A stretch of DNA of 9,755 bases from Desulfobacteraceae bacterium (GTDB taxonomy: Bacteria; Desulfobacterota; Desulfobacteria; Desulfobacterales; Desulfosalsimonadaceae). The stretch covers positions 1 to 9,755 of the forward strand of contig JAGXHH010000086.1 in NCBI GenBank assembly GCA_024636355.1, written 5' to 3'. Made by a program: the position numbers and the translations under genes. The notes beneath the pieces are model-generated. The model was not told the DNA's origin, made no database searches, and was given only the letters and a program-made list of their open reading frames with translations. Positions 5,831 through 9,755 of the stretch are shown piece by piece (the first letter of the stretch is position 1; each line of letters begins with the position of its first letter).

Positions 5831-7045
5831 ATGAAAGATACCGGGTGCAGTAGAAGAGAGTTCCTGGGAATATCAGGTGCGGCGGCGGCTTCGATGCTTT
5901 TACCGGCATGCGGCCACAGCATGAAAGCCATGGAGGCAGAAGTCAAAACCCTGCCGGTCCTCGATTCTGCTGTTCCCAGGGCATCGGGTGCATGGGTTTC
6001 AAGAGAGGCAAGTGACAATGACGCATACCTGCTTTTTCGGAAGGCGGTTGAAGCCGCGACCGATTTTACGTGGCTTTCCCCGGGCGATTCGGTTTTCCTG
6101 AAGATTACGCTCAATTCTCCCAACCCGTATCCGGCCACCACGGATCCCTGGGCGCTTGCGTGCACCATCCGGCTGCTGAAGGAAAGGGGTGCCAGCCGCA
6201 TCATGGTCGGCGATTCCAGCGGCGTCGAGTCCGTTCACTGGACCCGAAAGGAACAGCGGGGTTCCACCCGGGCCAACTGCGAAAAAGCAGGCCTCCTGAA
6301 AGTCATTCAAGAAAACGGCGCTGAAGCGGTTTTCTTTGAAGAACGCGGCTATGACGCCTTTATCCCCTTGTACCCGGCCGGCACGCATCACTGGAAAGAG
6401 CCGATCTGGATCACTTCGGCAATCGAAGAAGCCGACCATATCGTCTACCTCCCGCGGGTCAGCGCCCACGTGCTCGGGGATATCACCTCGGGAATGAAGA
6501 TCGGTGTCGGATTTTTAAGGGAAGACAGCCGGCGGGTGTTTCACAGCGGTGGTGACGATTTTTATGCCATGTACGAGGAGATCAACCAGGTGCCGGAGAT
6601 TGCCGGCAAACTGCGCCTGACCATCTCCTCGGGAAGAAAGGTGCTCGCCACGTTCGGCCCCGACAACGGGCATGTTGCCGAGCCCGCCTTCGGCCCGGTC
6701 ATCGCATCCGATGACCTGCTGGCCCACGAGATGATTTCCTATGCCTGGCTCTGCTACAACCGGGAGCACGAAACCTCCTTTTTCGATGTGGGCATCACCG
6801 GCCGGCTGACGAAAAGACGCTCGATCATCAACAAGGGGTTTGTCTGGTACATCTGGGACGAAGCCGGTTTCTTCGATACCCCCGGAATCCCCCTGTTCAT
6901 TCCGGGAAACCTCTACGCCCATCCGTCCATTATGAACGCGCTGAAACGAAGCGGCGGACGCCCTTCGCGCATCGATTTTGAAGAGGTGAATGCTATAGAG
7001 CAAACCGCTGCCATGGCGGGCTATATCCGGGAACGGACGGGATAA
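5831..7045 (+). CDS. Tat-signal DUF362 protein
   Basis: This 404-residue protein has a twin-arginine signal, SRREFLGISG with Arg8-Arg9, then a short alanine-rich hydrophobic core and LLPAC. Cys27 could be a lipoprotein attachment site, although proline at -2 is poor for a lipobox. It is expected to be exported folded to the periplasm or its membrane face. The mature part matches DUF362: VFLKITLNSPNPYPATTDP, then LLKERGASRIMVGDSSGVES, then IVYLPRVSAHVLGDITSGMKIGVGF, corresponding to the family's strand motif, G-A-x-R-I-x-V-G-D-S-S element and K-x-H/G-x-K-N region. Many DUF362 proteins carry a ferredoxin-like CxxCxxC domain; none is visible here. The catalytic role of the family is not settled, and its Tat export often reflects cofactor binding. 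Alternative starts at 5804 and 5819 would add nine or four residues. It probably shares an operon with DUF3783. Confidence 0.85.
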   Translation: MKDTGCSRREFLGISGAAAASMLLPACGHSMKAMEAEVKTLPVLDSAVPRASGAWVSREASDNDAYLLFRKAVEAATDFTWLSPGDSVFLKITLNSPNPYPATTDPWALACTIRLLKERGASRIMVGDSSGVESVHWTRKEQRGSTRANCEKAGLLKVIQENGAEAVFFEERGYDAFIPLYPAGTHHWKEPIWITSAIEEADHIVYLPRVSAHVLGDITSGMKIGVGFLREDSRRVFHSGGDDFYAMYEEINQVPEIAGKLRLTISSGRKVLATFGPDNGHVAEPAFGPVIASDDLLAHEMISYAWLCYNREHETSFFDVGITGRLTKRRSIINKGFVWYIWDEAGFFDTPGIPLFIPGNLYAHPSIMNALKRSGGRPSRIDFEEVNAIEQTAAMAGYIRERTG

Positions 7046-7086
7046 GAAGAGATAATTGTCAGTGTTGATGACACTTCAGTGAGTTA

Positions 7087-7377
7087 TTATTTCTTATAAA
7101 CATTGAAAAAATCTCTTTTCCCGTGAATCACAGCCAATATTTCAACGGTTTGGCCTTGGATCTGGCAAATAAGCCGATATGAATAAATAATTAATTCGCG
7201 GATATGCTGGTCGTTCAATTCCGGCACAATCCGTCCGATTTCAGGAAAATCATTTAGCTTTTCCGTTTGTTCAACAAAATCTTCAACAACGCGCCTGGCA
7301 TAAAATTTGGAATCTTCTGCGATGTAATCGTGAATTTTCCGAAGGTCTTTTTTGGCCGGAAGCGTCCATTTTACCAT
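7087..7377 (-). CDS. ParE/RelE-family type II toxin
   Basis: This is a 96-residue toxin of the RelE/ParE superfamily. Visible hallmarks are the N-terminal helix pair KWTLPAKKDLRKIHDYI with DSKFYARRVVE, then FPEIGRIVPEL, the strand IRELIIYSYRLICQI, and the C-terminal strand VEILAVIHGKRDFF. Basic residues in the last two strands (Arg60, Arg68, Lys87-Arg88) are where this fold places functional positives. ParE members poison gyrase and RelE members cut ribosome-bound mRNA; sequence alone does not separate them here, though the IVPEL and VIHGKRDF motifs are common in ParE-annotated proteins. The start codon overlaps the antitoxin's last codons by 7 nt (7371-7377), implying translational coupling. 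It is convergent with the DUF362 gene, with 41 nt between the ends and no clear terminator. Confidence 0.9.
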   Translation of the reverse strand: MVKWTLPAKKDLRKIHDYIAEDSKFYARRVVEDFVEQTEKLNDFPEIGRIVPELNDQHIRELIIYSYRLICQIQGQTVEILAVIHGKRDFFNVYKK

Positions 7378-7550
7378 TGTTCAATTTCTTTCTTCAGGTC
7401 CTCGACAGATATGGTTTCTCCTTTGCCGGCAGCATCTTTTCCCTTCCTGACCTTGTCAATGACATAGAGCCGGTACATAATATCATCGATATCCACCGGT
7501 TCTGGCATCTGTGAAATCAACTGGATGGCTTCTTCTTTAAGTGTTTGCAC
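7371..7550 (-). CDS. Small antitoxin of the ParE/RelE module
   Basis: This 59-residue gene starts with GTG at 7548-7550 and is easily missed because it is short. The protein begins (M)QTLKEEAIQLISQMPEPVD, continues IDDIMYRLYVIDKVRKGKDA, and ends ISVEDLKKEIEQW. The DIMYxLYV block and the closing helix with basic/acidic pairs match a family of small antitoxins encoded immediately before ParE/RelE toxins. The C-terminal helix would wrap the toxin. No separate ribbon-helix-helix or HTH domain is obvious, so DNA-binding autoregulation is uncertain. AGGAG 7 nt upstream supports the GTG start. Its stop TAA (7371-7373) lies inside the toxin's first codons. The gene order antitoxin-toxin and the overlap are standard for type II systems. 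Confidence 0.85.
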   Translation of the reverse strand: MQTLKEEAIQLISQMPEPVDIDDIMYRLYVIDKVRKGKDAAGKGETISVEDLKKEIEQW

Positions 7551-8010
7551 CTTTTATCTCCTGAATGGTTTATTTTTTAAGTTACTTTATGATTTCGCCG
7601 AAAACGATAAAATTACGGCTTCCATATTTTTAAGAACCAGGCGGGCGATCTCCCAGCTTTCTATTACAAGCAGTGAACCTGCAAAAAAAATCACGGTAAT
7701 TTTGTTCTATTGTATTAAGAAGGGGCATGGGTATTTTCTGTAAAAAACACAGTTCAGTTAAATGGAGAAGAAATTTATAGATTCACATTAACACACGGCC
7801 AATTATCCAACAAAGATATTTCGGGCAATGAATTTTGAGCAAATTAAAGCGCCAGGCAGCTTGGAAGATGTGGCGTCGAGAGTGGAGGCATAACGTCCTG
7901 TTTATAAGAGGCGACGCGGGAAAATATTTTTGGGAAAGATGGCTGGTGACGGTGGGATTGGAAGATGTGGTTGGAAGAGGATGTCGTTAGGGACAAATCT
8001 TGAATGGAAT
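7551..8010. other. Intergenic spacer without a convincing gene
   Basis: This AT-rich stretch lies between the toxin-antitoxin operon and the tRNA unit. Frames are open on both strands but lack start signals or recognisable motifs. The 13-nt sequence TTGGAAGATGTGG occurs twice, at 7861-7873 and 7958-7970, the second followed at once by the partial copy TTGGAAGAGG. On the minus strand a 38-codon frame ending at about 7590 (containing SLLVIESWEIARLVLKN) looks protein-like and could be a gene remnant, but has no ribosome site. The toxin-antitoxin promoter presumably lies in 7563-7640; I cannot pick hexamers with confidence. Confidence 0.5.
7558..7562 (-). promoter_or_regulatory. Ribosome binding site for the GTG-start antitoxin
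   Basis: On the minus strand AGGAG is followed by 7 nt and then GTG (7550-7548). This strong site is the main reason to accept the non-ATG start of the antitoxin gene. Confidence 0.75.
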
Positions 8011-8044
8011 AAAAAAGGGGCTGCGGAAATTCCGCAAACCCCTT
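8011..8044 (-). terminator. Intrinsic terminator of the tRNA-fMet unit
   Basis: On the minus strand, 8 nt after the tRNA's CCA end, AAGGGG (8044-8039) and CCCCTT (8020-8015) pair around an inner stem TGCGGAA/TTCCGCA. A run of six T (complement of 8011-8016) follows. Stem, loop and T-tract are textbook, and the terminator is oriented for the tRNA gene. Confidence 0.9.
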
Positions 8045-8052
8045 GATATTTT

Positions 8053-8129
<77 letters not shown>

Positions 8130-8147
8130 TCAGTTATTGAATTTACA

Positions 8148-8176
8148 TATATACCCCTGGATGTGCAGATTGTCAA
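8148..8176 (-). promoter_or_regulatory. Sigma-70 promoter of tRNA-fMet
   Basis: On the minus strand a perfect TTGACA (8176-8171), a 17-bp spacer and a TATATA -10 (8153-8148) lie just upstream of the tRNA. The expected start is near 8141, giving a 5' leader of about 12 nt for RNase P to remove. This is the clearest promoter in the window. Confidence 0.85.
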
Positions 8177-8266
8177 GCTTCTTTTTATGGTGGATCATGG
8201 AAAAGATGGTTTATTATTGATGGTGCTCGATTTTGATATGTCGTTGCCTTCGGCCTTCTGACGTCG

Positions 8267-8587
8267 TCACGCTTTGGCCAGTAATTCAATCTGTTCTTTG
8301 AGGAATTTGGCTGCGGTTTCCGGTGTCTGGTCGTCCGGGTAGCGGATCAGGATCTGTTTGCTGCGGCTGGTTTGCCCGGAAACGATGTCCAGCCGGGATT
8401 TGGGAATTTTCAACTGTTTGGAAAGGAACTTGAGGCACATCTTGTTGGCCGCGTTGTCTACGGGCGGGGCGGTCAGGCGGATCTTTACCGCGTCGTCGAA
8501 GATGCCGGCCGCCTCGGTTTTTGCAGCTTTTGGCTGGACATGGATCTTGAAGATGACCCCTTCGGATGTGGTTTTGATATCGAGCAT
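8267..8587 (-). CDS. DUF167/YggU-family protein
   Basis: This 106-residue cytoplasmic protein is of the UPF0235/DUF167 (YggU) family. The core pattern is clear: FKIHVQPKAAKTEAAGIFDDAVKIRL is followed by TAPPVDNAANKMCLKFLSKQL and then by IVSGQTSRSKQILIRY. The A-P-P-V-D-x-x-A-N and S-G-x-T-S-R-x-K blocks are the family's hallmarks. Length is normal (about 95-110). The fold is a small alpha/beta protein and the cellular role is undefined. The frame is open for another 50 codons upstream, but those codons read through a GC palindrome and a hexamer repeat (giving a leucine/isoleucine run and RHPGAGRGP), so I place the start at ATG 8585-8587. No good Shine-Dalgarno is visible there. It lies downstream of rfaE1 on the same strand, 166 nt away; co-transcription is possible. 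Confidence 0.88.
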   Translation of the reverse strand: MLDIKTTSEGVIFKIHVQPKAAKTEAAGIFDDAVKIRLTAPPVDNAANKMCLKFLSKQLKIPKSRLDIVSGQTSRSKQILIRYPDDQTPETAAKFLKEQIELLAKA

Positions 8588-8651
8588 AGGAGAAATTTTA
8601 AAGTCCGTCGTTTCCACTGCTCCTGATCCGGTTTTCCGGACATTTCCTGGA

Positions 8652-8669
8652 CCCCGGCCTGCGCCGGGG
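8652..8669. repeat. Short GC-rich palindrome, REP-like
   Basis: CCCCGGC (8652-8658) and GCCGGGG (8663-8669) form a perfect 7-bp stem with loop CTGC. It is flanked by CTGGA and TGACGG. This CCGGCCTGCGCCGG-type sequence is, from memory, one of the most widespread bacterial REP-type palindromes; it is read as RHPGAGRGP in false reading frames. It lies between the rfaE1 and DUF167 genes. Confidence 0.75.
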
Positions 8670-8693
8670 TGACGGACGGAGACGAGTGGTTTT

Positions 8694-8740
8694 AAGATTA
8701 AGAGCAAGATTAAGATTAAGAGCAAGAGCAAGAGCAAGAA
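8694..8740. repeat. Hexanucleotide tandem repeat with two alternating variants
   Basis: Seven contiguous 6-nt units and a partial eighth run from 8694. With A = AAGATT and B = AAGAGC the order is A-B-A-A-B-B-B, followed by AAGAA. The array starts 25 nt from the GC palindrome and ends 13 nt before the 3' end of rfaE1. On the minus strand it reads as CTTAATCTTGCTC-type DNA and encodes a false Leu/Ile-rich N-terminus. Such arrays vary in length by slippage or unequal exchange. No function is evident. Confidence 0.85.
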
Positions 8741-8753
8741 ATCGTGGGAGGGT

Positions 8754-9725
8754 TTAATCTTCTTTCAAAGCGAGTGCCTCCCGGAGTTCTTCGACGCTAA
8801 CAGTTGCTGTCCCGATTTTTCCCACTACGATGCCGGCGGCGATATTGGCCAGCCGGGCGCTGTCAGGCATTGAAAAGCCGGATGCGGCGGCCAGTCCCAT
8901 TACGGCCAGTACCGTATCGCCGGCGCCGGAAACGTCGTAGACCTGTTTTGACCGGGCCGTGATGTGAAACGGGGCGGCATTTTTCCGCATCAGCTGCATG
9001 CCGTCTTTTCCCAGGGTGATGAGGACCGATTCCGAACCGACGATTTCGAGAAGGCGGCTGCCGGCGCGATTCAGGGTGGCTTCATCGACGATGTCGATGC
9101 CGGCGGCAAGGCTGGCTTCTTTTTTATTCGGAGTGATCATGGCGACCCCGGCATAGCGTGAAAAATCGAGCCCCTTCGGATCGACAATGGCAAATTTTCC
9201 ATGCTTTCGGGCCGTGGCGGTCACCAGCTCCATCAGTGCGGTCGAGATCAGTCCCTTGCCGTAATCGGAGACGATCACCGCATCGACTTCCGGGATGTGC
9301 TGCTCAAGAAACCGGTGAACAGGCGATATCAAATCATCGGGGACAGGGGCGATTTTTTCCCAGTCGATCCGCAGGACCTGCTGGTCAGAAGCGATAATCC
9401 GGGTCTTGCGGATGGTCGGCCGGTCATCTAACCGGATGATCCCGTCAGTTTCGATGTTCAGGGATGCCATTCGTTCCAGGAGCATTTTCCCCCGGTCGTC
9501 GGCGCCGACAACGCCGGTGACCACCACTTTCGCCCCCAGGTCGACCAGGTTGTTGACCACGTTTCCGGCACCGCCCAGGCGGTAGGTTTCACTTCGAACC
9601 GAAACAATCGGTACCGGGGCTTCCGGAGATATCCGCTCCACATCGCCCCACATATACTCGTCGATCATGAGATCGCCGACGACCAGCACCCTGCGCTCGG
9701 AAAAGACGGCCGGATCGATCTTCAT
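8754..9725 (-). CDS. rfaE1: D-glycero-beta-D-manno-heptose-7-phosphate kinase (HldE kinase domain)
   Basis: This 323-residue PfkB/ribokinase-family kinase phosphorylates D-glycero-D-manno-heptose-7-phosphate at C1 with ATP, a cytoplasmic step toward ADP-heptose for LPS inner core. Diagnostic features in order are VGDLMIDEYMWGDVERISPEAPVP (17-40), RLGGAGNVVNNL (49-60), TIRKTRIIASDQQVLRID (104-121), VSDYGKGL (152-159), DPKG (182-185), TPNKKEA (198-204) and DVSGAGDTVLAVMG (264-277). Asp270 is the catalytic base of the GAGD anion hole. The closing IVVGKIGTATVSVEEL is typical of HldE. E. coli HldE is about 475 residues and has a C-terminal nucleotidyltransferase; here the protein stops after the kinase domain, so RfaE2 must be encoded elsewhere. 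The start ATG overlaps the upstream gene's stop by 4 nt (ATGA), indicating an operon. Confidence 0.95.
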   Translation of the reverse strand: MKIDPAVFSERRVLVVGDLMIDEYMWGDVERISPEAPVPIVSVRSETYRLGGAGNVVNNLVDLGAKVVVTGVVGADDRGKMLLERMASLNIETDGIIRLDDRPTIRKTRIIASDQQVLRIDWEKIAPVPDDLISPVHRFLEQHIPEVDAVIVSDYGKGLISTALMELVTATARKHGKFAIVDPKGLDFSRYAGVAMITPNKKEASLAAGIDIVDEATLNRAGSRLLEIVGSESVLITLGKDGMQLMRKNAAPFHITARSKQVYDVSGAGDTVLAVMGLAAASGFSMPDSARLANIAAGIVVGKIGTATVSVEELREALALKED

Positions 9726-9755
9726 AATGCGGCCACCGCCTGTTCGATCCGGGCC
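9722..9755 (-). CDS. 3' end of an upstream operon gene, product unknown
   Basis: On the minus strand the last ten codons of a gene read ARIEQAVAAL and end at TGA (9724-9722), which overlaps the rfaE1 ATG as ATGA. The overlap argues for translational coupling in one operon. Ten residues are too few to name the product; a heptose- or LPS-related gene would be expected from context only. Confidence 0.55.
   Translation of the reverse strand, partial: ARIEQAVAAL

Noticed and set aside
7046..7086. Small hairpin AGTGT-TGATG-ACACT between the DUF362 and toxin genes as a terminator
   Set aside because: The stem is only 5 bp and no T-tract follows on either strand.
7525..7743. 72-codon plus-strand frame
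   Set aside because: It starts inside the antitoxin gene on the opposite strand, has no ribosome site and has no recognisable motif.
7828..7893. 21-codon plus-strand frame starting MNFEQIKAPGSLED
   Set aside because: It is very short, without a ribosome site or family resemblance; I could not distinguish it from chance.
8259..8269. Perfect 11-nt palindrome TGACGTCGTCA over the DUF167 stop codon
   Set aside because: It is short, GC-moderate and without a T-tract; the chance expectation in a 10-kb window is not negligible.
8588..8737. N-terminal extension of the DUF167 protein (Leu/Ile-rich segment plus RHPGAGRGP)
   Set aside because: It is the translation of a hexamer tandem repeat and a REP-like palindrome, and DUF167 proteins normally start at the equivalent of Met 8587.

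Overview
The window reads like a chromosomal segment of a Gram-negative, probably anaerobic bacterium of the Desulfobacterota (Desulfosarcina/Desulfococcus-like). This placement is an inference. It rests on the mix of gene families (DUF3783, Tat-exported DUF362, an MgtE with an unusual pore-loop motif, a heptose-kinase gene for LPS core), on moderate GC content, and on intergenic palindromic repeats that I associate from memory with this group. No 16S gene or other decisive marker is present.

Layout. 1-1813 (+): the C-terminal two thirds of glycogen phosphorylase, then a 61-residue FmdB-type zinc-ribbon protein. 1814-2028: a spacer with a 25-bp-arm inverted repeat and a weak hairpin terminator. 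2029-4841 (-): a 12-TM membrane-anchored LuxR-type regulator (upstream), a strong hairpin terminator, then a CBS-domain Mg2+ transporter (MgtE). 4842-5367: a divergent regulatory spacer with a duplicated AGTTTACA site near the regulator, a plausible sigma-70 promoter facing right, and a ~135-bp imperfect palindrome centred on 5246 that looks like a foldback/MITE-type repeat. 5368-7045 (+): a DUF3783 protein and a Tat-signal DUF362 protein, probably one operon. 7087-7550 (-): a compact type II toxin-antitoxin pair; its 59-residue antitoxin starts at GTG and overlaps the ParE/RelE toxin gene by 7 nt. 7551-8010: a spacer with no convincing gene. 8011-8176 (-): an initiator tRNA-fMet unit with its own promoter and terminator. 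8267-8587 (-): a DUF167/YggU protein. 8588-8753: a short GC-rich palindrome and a two-variant hexanucleotide tandem repeat. 8754-9755 (-): D-glycero-beta-D-manno-heptose-7-phosphate kinase (RfaE1), overlapping by 4 nt the end of an upstream gene that runs off the window.

The window is mostly housekeeping: glycogen breakdown, Mg2+ homeostasis, translation initiation, LPS core heptose. The accessory signals are the membrane LuxR regulator opposite the DUF3783-DUF362 pair, the toxin-antitoxin module, and four unrelated intergenic repeats. I found no CRISPR array, transposase, phage genes or clear defence island. The least explained parts are the membrane regulator with its divergent neighbours and the large palindrome between them.
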